This document shows, piece after piece, positions 44,137-52,628 of a stretch of 64,000 bases of DNA. Position 1 is the stretch's first letter. Each line of letters opens with the position of its first letter. The translations under genes and the position numbers were made by a program. Origin of the DNA: Planctomycetota bacterium (GTDB lineage: Bacteria; Planctomycetota; Phycisphaerae; Phycisphaerales; UBA1924); contig JACTNA010000035.1 of the NCBI GenBank assembly GCA_014584315.1, forward strand, positions 62,001 to 126,000. The letters are read 5' to 3'. Under the pieces are notes generated by a model that was not told the DNA's origin, did not search any database, and was given only the letters and a program-made list of their open reading frames with translations.

Positions 44137-45189
44137 TTGGACGCCACGGTTCGTGTCCCCGAAGGGGTTGAAAGGCTCGCCGTCGTCGGCTCGGGCGAGC
44201 GAAACCTCAAGATGATCCGCGAGGCTCTCGGCGTCAACGTCGCCGCCCGCAACGACCTCATCCGGGTCAGCGGCGAGCCGGGCGCGGTCGGTGTCGCGCG
44301 CAATGTACTCGAACGCCTCTGCGAGGGCGCGGCTCGCTCGGGCGGCGCGACCGTCCGCTCGCGCCAGGACGTCCTCGGCCTCATCGCCGACGAGAGCGCA
44401 CGCATGGCCGCCGACGGCGCGACACGGGCCAACGGCCCCATCGCCGGCATCCGCGACTGGGACGGGCGGCTCGAGGTCTACGCCGCCGGCAGGCCCGTCC
44501 GGCCCAAGACCGCCAACCAGCAGGCCTACATCGACTGCATCCGCGACCACGACCTCGTCATCGCCATCGGACCCGCGGGCACGGGCAAGACCTACCTCGC
44601 CGTCGCCGCCGCGGTCCACCTGCTCAAGTCCGGACGCATCAGCAAGATCATCCTCGCGCGCCCGGCCGTCGAGGCGGGCGAGAAACTCGGCTTCCTGCCC
44701 GGGGGCCTCGAGGCCAAGGTCAACCCCTTCCTCCGCCCCCTCTTCGACGCCCTCCACGACATGATGGATTTCCCCACCATCCGACGCTTCATGGACAATG
44801 ACGTGATCGAGGTGGTGCCGCTCGCCTACATGCGCGGCCGCACGCTCAACAACGCCGTCATCATCTGCGACGAGGCCCAGAACACCACCCGCGGCCAGAT
44901 GAAGATGTTCCTCACCCGCATGGGCCACGGCTCGAAGATGATCGTCACCGGCGACGTCACCCAGATCGACCTGCCCGAGCCGACCGACAGCGGACTCATC
45001 GACGCCGCCCGAAGGCTGCGCCGCGTCCAGGGCGTCGGGGTCGTCGGGCTGGACGGCTCTGACGTCGTGCGGCACACCCTCGTCCAGCGCGTCATCGAGG
45101 CCTACGGCGAGGAGGACCACACCGACCGCCACCGCGCCGTGCTGGAGCAGGCCCTCGGTCGGGACGATGTACCCTTGCAGGGCGGCTGA
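44137..45189 (+). CDS. PhoH family ATPase
   Basis: The 350-residue protein has an N-terminal KH-like part and a C-terminal ATPase with Walker A GPAGTGKT at 145-152, Walker [11 protein letters not shown] and the sensor [13 protein letters not shown]. PhoH proteins are thought to act on RNA, often with YbeY. The TTG start follows AGGAG by 10 bp and no better codon exists. It is followed 18 bp later by pgpH. The phoH-pgpH order is common; ybeY is not adjacent. Confidence 0.87.
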   Translation: MDATVRVPEGVERLAVVGSGERNLKMIREALGVNVAARNDLIRVSGEPGAVGVARNVLERLCEGAARSGGATVRSRQDVLGLIADESARMAADGATRANGPIAGIRDWDGRLEVYAAGRPVRPKTANQQAYIDCIRDHDLVIAIGPAGTGKTYLAVAAAVHLLKSGRISKIILARPAVEAGEKLGFLPGGLEAKVNPFLRPLFDALHDMMDFPTIRRFMDNDVIEVVPLAYMRGRTLNNAVIICDEAQNTTRGQMKMFLTRMGHGSKMIVTGDVTQIDLPEPTDSGLIDAARRLRRVQGVGVVGLDGSDVVRHTLVQRVIEAYGEEDHTDRHRAVLEQALGRDDVPLQGG

Positions 45190-45207
45190 CCCGGCCAGGC
45201 CCCCACC

Positions 45208-47559
45208 ATGCCCAAGGACACCCCCAAGACGGGATCTCGCCCCCCGGCCACCCGCCGCGGCGGTCGCGTCCGGTCCGGGCTGCGGCGCCGGGGCGAGGCC
45301 ACGTTCGTCGAGCGCCTCGCGGATCTCTACCGGTCGCCCGTCGCGGGCTGGGGCGTCATCATCGCGCTCGTCGCGGCCACGCTCGCGGCGGGCATCGCGA
45401 TCTGGACGCGCGAGCAGCCGCTCGTCAGCGTCGGGCGCGTCATGAACGAAACGCGCCTGGTGCGGGTCCCCTTCACGCTGGTGGACACGCTCGAGACGGA
45501 GAAGAAGCGCGAGAGCGTGCGCCTGTCCGTGCCGGGCGTGTACGTCGCCGACCTGCCGGTGCTGGCGGAGTTGCGCTCGTCGCTGGAGAACCTGCCGCGC
45601 ACGCTCGCGTCGGTGTCGTCGCTCGCCGACGTCGAGACGGGCATCCGCGAGCGGTTCCGCCTCACCGAGGAGGGGCTGGCGGCGGTGCAGGCCGAGGCGG
45701 TCGCGGGCGAGCCTTCACCCGACTACCTCGACCGCGTGCACGCCTTCATGGCGATCCTCGAGCGCACGCCGCTGCTCGGGCGCGACGAGTGGCAGCGCTG
45801 GTCGCAGAGCATCACGCGCCGGATGGAGGTGCGGCTCGGGCCGGGCGGGCGCGTCGAGCACGAGGCCGACCGCGCCGTCAACATCGACGACGCGGAGATG
45901 CTGCGCACCGCGATCGACGAGGCGGCGCGCCTCGCCGGGTTCGCACGCCCGATGCGCCAGGTGATCGTCGGTCGCCTGTCGTCGTCGCCCCGGGCGACCT
46001 TCCGCTACGACGCCGCCGCGACCGAGGCCAAGCGCAACGCCGCCGCCGAGGCGGTCGAGCCGATCGTCAACGAGTGGCCCGTCGGCGCGGTGATCTACAG
46101 CCGCGGGTACGCGCTCACCCCCGCGCAGTACGAGGTCGCGCGGGCGGAACTGGCCCACTTCGCCGCCGAGGCCCCGACCTGGCGCATCGCGCTGCGGCGT
46201 GCCAGCATCGCGGGCGCGGTCCTCGCGGTCGCCGCCGGCGTCGCCTTCTACGCCGCCCTCTTCAGCCCGCGGATGCGCCGCAACGTCTCGCGCATCGCGT
46301 GGATCGCGTGTCTGCTGGTCGGAGCGCAGGCGATCGCCTGCCTCGCCACCGTGACCGAGCCGTGGATGCTGTTCTTCACCGGCGTCGCCCCCACCGTCTT
46401 CGTCGCCGCCATCGTCGTCATCGCCTACGACCAGCGCGTCGCGCTCGCCGTCGGGTGCCTGCACGGCATCCTCGTCTGCGTCGCGCTCGACCAGTCCATC
46501 GGCATGTTCGCGGTCATCGTCACCGGCGTCGCCGTCGCCGTCTGGCGGCTGCGCGAAATCCGCCAGCGCAACGCGCTCGTGAAGATGGGCGCGTTCACGG
46601 CCGCCGGCCTCGCGGCGGCGACGCTCCTCGCGGGCCTGGCCGACCGCCCCATCGTCGCCGATTCGCTCCGCGAATCCCTGGGCGACGCCGCCCTCGCCGG
46701 CGTCGGCGGGCTGGTCGTGGGCGGCGTGGTGCTCTTCCTGTTGCCGGTGATCGAGCGGGCTTTCGACATCACGACGGGCATGACCCTCATCGAACTGCGC
46801 GACCCCAAGCAGCCTCTCCTGCGCGAACTCCAGCAGCGCGCCCCGGGCACCTACAACCACTCCCTCAACGTCGCCAGCATCGCCGAGGCCGCCGCGGACG
46901 CCGTCGGCGCGGACCCGCTGCGGACCTACGTCGGCGCGCTCTACCACGACGTCGGCAAAATGAACAAGCCCGAGTACTTCGTCGAGAACCAGTCGGGCGG
47001 CATCAACAAGCACGACAAACTCAGCCCCGCCATGAGCCTGCTCGTCATCGTCGGGCACGTCAAGGACGGCGTGGAACTCGCGCGAGAGTACGCCCTGCCA
47101 CGCTCGCTCTTCCCCTTCATCGAGCAGCACCACGGCACCACGCTCGTCGAGTTCTTCTACCACCGGGCCCGCAAGCAGGCCGAGGAGCAGGCCGGCGGCG
47201 CGGACGACAAGGACATGCCCAGCGAGATCGAGTACCGCTACCCCGGCCCCAAGCCGCAGTCCAAGGAGACCGCCATCCTCATGCTCGCCGACGCCGTCGA
47301 GAGCGCGACCCGCACGCTCAGCGAGCCGACCCCCAGCCGCATCGACGCCCTCGTGCGCTCACTGGCCAACAAGCGGCTCATGGACGGCCAGTTCGACGAG
47401 TGCGACCTCACGCTCCGCGAACTCTCCGCCATCGTCGAGTCGATCTCGAAGACCGTCGCGTCCATCTACCACGGCCGCATCGCCTACCCCGCGGGCGGCA
47501 AGCCCCAGCCCAAGACCGCCGCCCCCAAGCCCGAACCCGAAGCCCAGGCCCGCGCCTGA
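45208..47559 (+). CDS. 7TM-HD phosphohydrolase, PgpH-like (c-di-AMP phosphodiesterase type)
   Basis: The 783-residue protein has one N-terminal helix (residues 45-67), an extracytoplasmic domain of about 250 residues, a block of about seven helices (residues 330-520) and a cytoplasmic HD domain. The HD motif is H580-D581 in LYHDVGK, preceded by TYNHSLNVASIAE, which is the YqfF/PgpH pattern that hydrolyses c-di-AMP in Firmicutes. In Planctomycetota the substrate is untested. It forms a probable operon with phoH. Its C-terminal tail is Pro/Lys/Ala-rich. Confidence 0.87.
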   Translation: MPKDTPKTGSRPPATRRGGRVRSGLRRRGEATFVERLADLYRSPVAGWGVIIALVAATLAAGIAIWTREQPLVSVGRVMNETRLVRVPFTLVDTLETEKKRESVRLSVPGVYVADLPVLAELRSSLENLPRTLASVSSLADVETGIRERFRLTEEGLAAVQAEAVAGEPSPDYLDRVHAFMAILERTPLLGRDEWQRWSQSITRRMEVRLGPGGRVEHEADRAVNIDDAEMLRTAIDEAARLAGFARPMRQVIVGRLSSSPRATFRYDAAATEAKRNAAAEAVEPIVNEWPVGAVIYSRGYALTPAQYEVARAELAHFAAEAPTWRIALRRASIAGAVLAVAAGVAFYAALFSPRMRRNVSRIAWIACLLVGAQAIACLATVTEPWMLFFTGVAPTVFVAAIVVIAYDQRVALAVGCLHGILVCVALDQSIGMFAVIVTGVAVAVWRLREIRQRNALVKMGAFTAAGLAAATLLAGLADRPIVADSLRESLGDAALAGVGGLVVGGVVLFLLPVIERAFDITTGMTLIELRDPKQPLLRELQQRAPGTYNHSLNVASIAEAAADAVGADPLRTYVGALYHDVGKMNKPEYFVENQSGGINKHDKLSPAMSLLVIVGHVKDGVELAREYALPRSLFPFIEQHHGTTLVEFFYHRARKQAEEQAGGADDKDMPSEIEYRYPGPKPQSKETAILMLADAVESATRTLSEPTPSRIDALVRSLANKRLMDGQFDECDLTLRELSAIVESISKTVASIYHGRIAYPAGGKPQPKTAAPKPEPEAQARA

Positions 47560-47566
47560 CCCCCCC

Positions 47567-47647
47567 ACTTGCCACTTGCCATTTGCCATTTGCTATTTGC
47601 CATTTGCTATTTGGCCCTTTGGCCATTTGGCCCTTTGGCTATTTGCT
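47567..47647. repeat. Tandem heptamer repeat between pgpH and parB
   Basis: The stretch is built from CCATTTG and CTATTTG units with spacers TGC, TGG or TTTGG. It separates the convergent pgpH and parB genes and includes the parB stop codon. It is AT-rich compared with everything around it. The unit count is about 8-10 with imperfect copies. Confidence 0.7.
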
Positions 47648-48559
47648 CACGCCCATCCTCGCCATCAGCCCGTCGAAGTGGTCGAGGTCGTAGAACTCGA
47701 CGACGATCCGTCCCTTGGTCCCGCTCGCGCCCGTGACGATCGTCACCTTCGTACCCAGGCGCTGCGCGAGCCGGCGCTCCAGGTCGGCGACGACGGCCTC
47801 GCGCGTCCCCCCCCCGTGCGGCCCCCGCCCCCCCCCCACCGCCGGCGCGCGCCGCGCCTCGCGCTCCAGCCGACGCACCGTCCACGACTCGCGCGCCGCC
47901 CGCTCGGCCAGCGCGCCCCGACGCGATGGGTCGCCGACCGCCAGCAGCGCCTTGCCGTGCCCCGCCGTCAGCGCACCCGTCGCGATCAGTTCCTGCGACC
48001 GGGCATCCAGTTCCGTCAGACGGACCAGGTTCGCCACGCTCGACCGTTCCAGCCCGACCCGGTCGGCGATCTCCCCGTGGGTGAGGCCGAACCGATCCGC
48101 CAGGCCGCGCAACGCACGGGCACGCTCGATCGCGTTCAGGTCCTCGCGCTGCACGTTCTCGACCACCGCCCACTCGGCCGCGGACTCGTCGTCCAGGTCG
48201 CGCACCAGCGCGGGCACCGCCGTCAGCCCCGCAAGCCGCGCCGCGCGCCACCGGCGCTCGCCCGCGACCAGTTCGTACCGCCGAGTCCCCCCCCCTTCCG
48301 CCGCGAGCGGGCGGACGATGATCGGCTGCATCACGCCCGATCGACGGATCGACTCCGCCAGGCCCGCCAGCCCCGAGTCCTCGAACCGCTCCCGCGGCTG
48401 GAAGGGACTGGGCGATACCGCGTCCACGGGCACGGAAAGGACGCCCCGATCTGCCGTAACATCTTGTGTTGCAGTCACTTGCGTCTCGATGCGGACCGGC
48501 GCAGGGGCTTCAAGCAGGCTGCTCAGTCCCCGTCCCAACCGTCGCGGTTTCGTGCTCAT
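47639..48559 (-). CDS. parB: Chromosome-partitioning protein ParB
   Basis: ParB binds parS, spreads along DNA using CTP and loads condensin. The 306-residue protein starts KPRRLGRGLSSLL, has the CTP-binding/ParB core GERRWRAARLAGL and ENVQREDLNAIERARALR, a helix-turn-helix (GEIADRVGLERSSVANLVRL) and a C-terminal dimerisation tail. No parA lies in the window; the Mrp ATPase at 52629 is not a ParA. Two parS sites lie in the two genes just upstream, on the other side of its promoter. A CATAAT -10 box 7 bp before the ATG suggests a leaderless mRNA. Confidence 0.93.
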   Translation of the reverse strand: MSTKPRRLGRGLSSLLEAPAPVRIETQVTATQDVTADRGVLSVPVDAVSPSPFQPRERFEDSGLAGLAESIRRSGVMQPIIVRPLAAEGGGTRRYELVAGERRWRAARLAGLTAVPALVRDLDDESAAEWAVVENVQREDLNAIERARALRGLADRFGLTHGEIADRVGLERSSVANLVRLTELDARSQELIATGALTAGHGKALLAVGDPSRRGALAERAARESWTVRRLEREARRAPAVGGGRGPHGGGTREAVVADLERRLAQRLGTKVTIVTGASGTKGRIVVEFYDLDHFDGLMARMGVSK

Positions 48560-48566
48560 GGTCGGC

Positions 48567-48572
48567 ATTATG
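48567..48572 (-). promoter_or_regulatory. -10 box of parB
   Basis: CATAAT on the minus strand ends 7 bp before ATG 48559. The divergent NUDIX gene starts 88 bp away. Confidence 0.45.
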
Positions 48573-48647
48573 CCACGCCCGGGCCGGGCACGCACGTCGC
48601 CCCTGCATCCGGGACGCGATTCGGGTACAACTCCGACCGAGCGACCC

Positions 48648-49091
48648 ATGTCCGATGTCCCCCGCCACATCGAGATCATCGCCCGCGGCCTGGCCCTTCG
48701 GGGGCAGCACCTCCTCGTCTGCGCAAACCGCAAGCACGGCTACCTGTACCTGCCGGGCGGGCACGTCGAGCCGGGCGAATCGTCGCCGGCCGCATTGGTT
48801 CGGGAGTTCAGGGAGGAGACGGGCCTGACGGTCGAGGCCGGCCGCATGATGCTGCTCAGCGAGAACGCCTTCACGCAGGGGGATCGCCTCCGGCACGAGA
48901 TCAACCTCGTGTTCCACGTGGAACACCCCCCCACCTGGCCCGACGAAGTGCCGAGCCTCGAGCCGGATATCGAGTTCCGCTGGCTCGACCTCGCCGCCGT
49001 GGTCGACGCCGACCTCCGCCCCGCCACGATCAAGGCGTGGATCGTCGCCGGCTGCCAGGCGGGCGGCTGGGTCTGGCACCGCGACGCCTGA
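48648..49091 (+). CDS. NUDIX hydrolase
   Basis: The 147-residue enzyme has the NUDIX box GHVEPGESSPAALVREFREE near residues 37-56, with glutamates in the metal-binding positions. NUDIX enzymes hydrolyse nucleoside diphosphates linked to another moiety; the substrate is not readable. It includes the peptide VFHVEHPP, which is encoded by a parS site (48910-48925), so the DNA element and the protein constrain each other. A TACAAC sequence near 48626 is a possible -10. It is divergent from parB. Confidence 0.85.
   Translation: MSDVPRHIEIIARGLALRGQHLLVCANRKHGYLYLPGGHVEPGESSPAALVREFREETGLTVEAGRMMLLSENAFTQGDRLRHEINLVFHVEHPPTWPDEVPSLEPDIEFRWLDLAAVVDADLRPATIKAWIVAGCQAGGWVWHRDA
48910..48925. other. 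parS site 1 inside the NUDIX gene
   Basis: TGTTCCACGTGGAACA is a perfect 16-bp palindrome identical to the parS consensus type known in Pseudomonas and close to the general TGTTTCACGTGAAACA. It is extended to 18 bp (48909-48926). It lies 350 bp from the parB start. Confidence 0.9.
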
Positions 49092-49160
49092 GCCGGCCCA
49101 AGTGACCCTCGGATCGGACCGATAGCCCCACTGCGGCCGGGCTGAGGCCGCGCGCACGCC

Positions 49161-49973
49161 ATGCACCCGACCGAGCCATCCACCCCGACCGACCCGCAGG
49201 CGCAGATCGACCGACTGCAAGCGGAGATCGACCGGCTCCGGGTCCAACTCGCGGAGTCGCACCGCCTGTCCATGCTCGGCATCGCGGCCGGGATGATCGC
49301 CCACGAGATCAACAACATCCTGACACCCGTGCTCGGCTACGCCCGGGCCGCCTTGGCCAGACCGGACGACGCCGCGCTGTGCCGCAAGGCGCTGGAACGA
49401 TCGGCGTCGGCCGCCGATCGTGCCGGTCGAATCGCCGAGTCCGTCCTGACTCTGGCCCGAGGCGGCGGTGCGGGGCCGGACGAGTGCGAGGTTGCTCCGT
49501 GCGTCTCGGGCGCGCTCGACGCCATCGGGGCCGACCTTGGCGAAGAGGGCATCCGCGTCCGCGTGGACACCCCGGTCGGCTCGCGGGTGGCGATTTCGCC
49601 GGTTGCGCTCGAGCAGGTGCTGCTGAATCTGTTTCTGAACGCCCGTCAGGCGATGAACCCGGGCGGCGGGCAACTGACGATCACAGTGGGGGGGTGTTCC
49701 ACGTGGAACACCCGCACCACGATCGAGATCAGCGATACGGGCAAGGGTATTCCCTCAGTTCTCCGCGATCGAATCTTCGAGCCGTTCGTCTCATCGGGCG
49801 GCACCGGCCTCGGGTTGGCCGTCTGCCGCGCCTTGGTCGAGGCTGCGGGAGGCACCATCCGCGCCCGGCCGCGCGAAGGGGGGGGGACGACGGTCGTGGT
49901 CGAACTCCCCGCGGCCGGAGAGCCGGAGGGCCAGAGGGCCACGCTGGCGCACAAGCGAACAACCGCGGCCTAG
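49161..49973 (+). CDS. Soluble sensor histidine kinase, NtrB-like core
   Basis: The 270-residue kinase has a short coiled-coil N-terminus (residues 14-33), HisKA with H48 in IAHEINNILTP, and a HATPase with LLNLFLNARQAMNPGG, DTGKGIPS and GGTGLGLAVCRALVE. It lacks any membrane helix or sensor domain, so input must come from a partner. A parS site falls inside the ATPase domain and encodes CSTWNT. It ends in a 4-bp overlap with the TetR gene on the other strand. A run of nine G (49878-49886) lies near the end. No response regulator is adjacent. Confidence 0.83.
   Translation: MHPTEPSTPTDPQAQIDRLQAEIDRLRVQLAESHRLSMLGIAAGMIAHEINNILTPVLGYARAALARPDDAALCRKALERSASAADRAGRIAESVLTLARGGGAGPDECEVAPCVSGALDAIGADLGEEGIRVRVDTPVGSRVAISPVALEQVLLNLFLNARQAMNPGGGQLTITVGGCSTWNTRTTIEISDTGKGIPSVLRDRIFEPFVSSGGTGLGLAVCRALVEAAGGTIRARPREGGGTTVVVELPAAGEPEGQRATLAHKRTTAA
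49695..49710. other. parS site 2 inside the histidine kinase gene
   Basis: TGTTCCACGTGGAACA occurs again, 785 bp from the first site, extended to 18 bp (49694-49711). It is read in a different frame (CSTWNT) from site 1 (VFHVEH), so the repetition is due to the DNA, not to a shared peptide. Confidence 0.9.
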
Positions 49974-50545
49974 GCGGCGATCTCGCCTGCGAACGCCGCT
50001 CGCACGACGGCCTCCGCCGCACGCCGGGCCGTGCTTGCCGCGTCCGCCTCGCGGGCGGCGTTGGCCCGGGCGATCGCGCCATCGACCAGCACCGCAAGTT
50101 CACCGGCGAGAGTGGGGGGGTCGGGCGCGTTAGCGGCCCGAGCCAGCGACGCGAGGTACTGACGCAGCCAGGCCTTGTGCTCCGCGACCGCAAGCCGGAT
50201 GGGCGACCCCGCCTCCGGGAACTCGGCCGCGGCGTTCAGAAAGATGCACCCGCGGAAGTCCTCCCGCTCGAACCACCGGGCCAGGACATCGAACACGGCG
50301 AGCAGCCTCGCCCGCGGCTCCGACGCCCGGGCCTCGACCAGGGCGGTGAAGGTGGCTCGGAACCGCTGGTCACGCCGCCGAAGAGCCGCCAGCACCAGAC
50401 CCTCCTTCGACTTGAAGTGCTTGTAGAGCGACATCTTGGCCACCCCCGCCTCGGCCAGCAGCAGGTCGATGCCGACGGCGTTGAAACCCTTGGCCTCGAA
50501 GATCGTGGACGAGCGCTCGAGGAGCCGGTCTGCGACGGTGGTCAT
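49970..50545 (-). CDS. TetR/AcrR family transcriptional regulator
   Basis: The 191-residue protein has the TetR helix-turn-helix (FNAVGIDLLLAEAGVAKMSLYKHFKSKEGL, residues 21-50) and an all-helical ligand domain with YxxF-type ends. TetR regulators usually repress a nearby transporter or enzyme gene. The closest divergent target would be itself, since a palindrome lies 94 bp upstream (50639-50652). The ATG 50545 gives the normal family start; a longer frame is not conserved. It overlaps the convergent histidine kinase gene by 4 bp. Confidence 0.87.
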   Translation of the reverse strand: MTTVADRLLERSSTIFEAKGFNAVGIDLLLAEAGVAKMSLYKHFKSKEGLVLAALRRRDQRFRATFTALVEARASEPRARLLAVFDVLARWFEREDFRGCIFLNAAAEFPEAGSPIRLAVAEHKAWLRQYLASLARAANAPDPPTLAGELAVLVDGAIARANAAREADAASTARRAAEAVVRAAFAGEIAA

Positions 50546-50638
50546 GGACGGAAGGATCGGTCTGATGGGGGCAGAATCTTCTGTTTCTCCACGTCTTACG
50601 CACAATGCACGCTCACCCGCTACGCCAGAGGAGCGCAT

Positions 50639-50652
50639 AGACAGGTCTGTCT
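50639..50652. promoter_or_regulatory. Candidate TetR operator
   Basis: AGACAG-GT-CTGTCT is a perfect inverted repeat located 94 bp upstream of the TetR gene. Its size and symmetry fit the 14-20-bp operators of TetR-family repressors. No other gene starts between it and the DUF5615 stop, so autoregulation is the simplest reading. Confidence 0.55.
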
Positions 50653-50728
50653 TTGCCAACAACGGGACGCGCTCCGGCAGAACGTGCATGACAGGAGGCA
50701 CGACCCCGTTGGCTTCACGGCAAGCGCG

Positions 50729-51100
50729 TCAATCACGTCCGGTGCGACTCGGCAAGGCACTCAGACGAACCATCCCCGGCTTCACAACGGCGAAATACCC
50801 GCTCCAATCTGCTCGAGAATCGATCGCGCTCGCGACGGCGTCCGCTGCCGACTGGGGGGTCGGAGTCGGAATCCGGAAGAGAATGACGCCGCACGAAGCA
50901 TCGCGCCCTTCTCTGAACGTCAGTTCGCCGAAGTCCTTATCGAACGTGATCAGCAGGCGGCCATCCTGCCTCGCTCGTGACAGCAGGACGGCGCCAGGCT
51001 GGCCTGCCATGCTCTCCTTCGCCCACAGAACGTCGTGACCCCGCTCGCGGAGAGCCCGCACGACACTCGACGGCATGTTTTCGTTCGCGAGAAGCCGCAT
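50729..51100 (-). CDS. DUF5615 PIN-like protein, toxin candidate
   Basis: The 123-residue protein begins MRLLANENMPSSVVRALRERGHDV, the typical start of DUF5615, and continues with LLITFDKDFGEL and VILFRIPTP. The fold is PIN-related with acidic residues (N7/E8, D and D in the TFDKDFG motif). It is 6 bp downstream of a DUF433 gene, the common antitoxin-like partner, so the two form a probable toxin-antitoxin module. Codon use is less GC-extreme than in parB or argS. The toxin activity itself is inferred. Confidence 0.82.
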   Translation of the reverse strand: MRLLANENMPSSVVRALRERGHDVLWAKESMAGQPGAVLLSRARQDGRLLITFDKDFGELTFREGRDASCGVILFRIPTPTPQSAADAVASAIDSRADWSGYFAVVKPGMVRLSALPSRTGRD

Positions 51101-51106
51101 GGCCGT

Positions 51107-51337
51107 TCACGCGGGCATGGGATAGATGCGCTCGGCGGCAAGCCGCTCGGTGGCGTACGCGAGGCAGGCCAAGACGTCCTCGCGCGTGAGTCCGGGGTAG
51201 TTCTCGAGCACCCGCGACTCCGTCCAGCCCTGTGCGAGCAGCGAGACAACGAACTCGACGGCGATGCGCGTCCCGCGCACGACGGGTTTGCCGGTCAGCA
51301 CGGCCGGGTCGAGCGTGATGCGCTCCTGCCATTTCAT
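51107..51337 (-). CDS. DUF433 protein, antitoxin candidate
   Basis: The 76-residue protein follows the DUF433 pattern: ITLDPAVLTGKPVVRGTRIAVEFVV, then LAQGWTESRVLENYPGLTREDVLACLAYA. It contains a helix-turn-helix-like core, so it could bind DNA. It is the first gene of the two-gene module. A TACAAT -10 (51381-51386) lies inside a perfect palindrome 43 bp upstream (51380-51394), a plausible autorepression site. Confidence 0.83.
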   Translation of the reverse strand: MKWQERITLDPAVLTGKPVVRGTRIAVEFVVSLLAQGWTESRVLENYPGLTREDVLACLAYATERLAAERIYPMPA

Positions 51338-51379
51338 GGTTTGATTCCCGGTGGCGCGCGCTCTCCGAGCGACCGTGCT

Positions 51380-51394
51380 GATTGTACCACAATC
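51380..51394 (-). promoter_or_regulatory. Promoter with overlapping palindrome for the DUF433/DUF5615 pair
   Basis: GATTGT-acc-ACAATC is a perfect 6-3-6 palindrome. On the minus strand it includes a TACAAT -10 box (51381-51386). A repressor bound there would block RNA polymerase. Confidence 0.6.
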
Positions 51395-51431
51395 GCCGAG
51401 ATCCCACGCGGATGCCTTCGGCGGCGGGCGA

Positions 51432-52514
51432 TCAGGTCACCCGCCTCAGTTTCGTCACCCGCCCGACCTCGACCCACTCGACGACGAAGATGTTGCCCTC
51501 GTGGTCGAAGATCGCGCCGTGGGGGGCGATGAAGCGGCCGGGGATGAACTCGTCGCGGGGCTTGTCGCGCAGGGCGGTGCTGCCGCCGTCGCCCAGGTGG
51601 ACGATGAGGCGGTTGTCGCGGTCGAAGATGCTGACGCGGGCCTCGAGGTCGGGGATGAGCAGGTCCGTGCCGCGGGTGTGGAAGTGGCAGGGGAGCCGGA
51701 GTTCGTCGGTGACGAGGCCGAGGACGCGCCCGTCGAGGTCGAAGCGGTGGAGGCGTCGGTTGGAGCGGTCGGCGACGAGCAGTTCAGGGCGCGGGGCGCG
51801 GGTATCGACGATGAGTCCGTGCGGGCATGAGAGTTGGCCGCGCTGGTTGCCGGGGCCGCCGAAGGAGCGGATGTACCGGGCGTCGCGGCTGTAGTGGTGG
51901 ATCCAGGACTTGCCGTAGCCGTCGGCGACGTAGACGTCGCCGTTGGGCGCGGTGGCGACGTTGGTGGGGTGGTACTCGGCGGGGCTGTCGTAGAGGCCGG
52001 AGGCCTCCGGGACGCCGAGCCGCCAGACTTCCTCGCCCCGGAGGTCCGTCTTCACGACGACGCCGCGCGCGAAGTCGCACAGGTACAGGAACTCCCCGTC
52101 GCTCTCGCGCGCCAGGTGCAGCCCGTGCGCGCCGCCGCGGAACTCCGCGCCCCAACTCTCGACGAACCGGCCGTCGGGGTCGAAGACGCACACGGCGTCG
52201 GGGGACGAACTCGACGCGTGGACGGTGTGCTTGATGTAGATGCGTCCGTGGGAGTCCTCGCAGACGCCGTGCGTGTTGCCGAAGGCGACGTGCGCGGGGA
52301 CCCTCGCCCAGTCGTGGATGCACTCGTAGGTGTGCTCGCCCCCGCCCAGGATCACGGGCTGAAGGCCGGATCTGTCGCGCGTGCGCACGAACGGGAACGC
52401 GAGCGCGGACGCCGCGGCCGGCAGGGCCAACGTTCCCACGCCCGCGGCGGCCGCCGATCGCAGGAACGTGCGCCGCGTGCAGTCGGAGGGAAGGGCGCGC
52501 GTGGCTTGACTCAT
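51432..52514 (-). CDS. Tat-exported NHL/6-bladed propeller protein
   Basis: The 360-residue protein has a twin-arginine signal, CTRRTFLRSAAAAGVGTLAL (residues 12-31). It then has repeated blades of the type GRIYIKHTVHA, GDVYVADGYGKSWIHHY and GNIFVVEWVEV, each preceded by an NHL-like G-x-x-x-x-P-x-G pattern (for example HPTNVATAPNGDVYVAD). NHL propellers bind ligands or polymers outside the cell; no catalytic residues can be named. The Tat signal suggests folding in the cytoplasm, perhaps with a cofactor. No operon partner is obvious. Confidence 0.75.
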   Translation of the reverse strand: MSQATRALPSDCTRRTFLRSAAAAGVGTLALPAAASALAFPFVRTRDRSGLQPVILGGGEHTYECIHDWARVPAHVAFGNTHGVCEDSHGRIYIKHTVHASSSSPDAVCVFDPDGRFVESWGAEFRGGAHGLHLARESDGEFLYLCDFARGVVVKTDLRGEEVWRLGVPEASGLYDSPAEYHPTNVATAPNGDVYVADGYGKSWIHHYSRDARYIRSFGGPGNQRGQLSCPHGLIVDTRAPRPELLVADRSNRRLHRFDLDGRVLGLVTDELRLPCHFHTRGTDLLIPDLEARVSIFDRDNRLIVHLGDGGSTALRDKPRDEFIPGRFIAPHGAIFDHEGNIFVVEWVEVGRVTKLRRVT

Positions 52515-52628
52515 GGGGGATGCTCCGTTCGGCGCGGAGGGGCCGAGGGCGCATCTTCCCGGGGAACCGCGTCGTCCGCAACCGGCCCGCGCATGACGGG
52601 CTGCGCGAGCGGGCTTCCGGCCCTCGCC

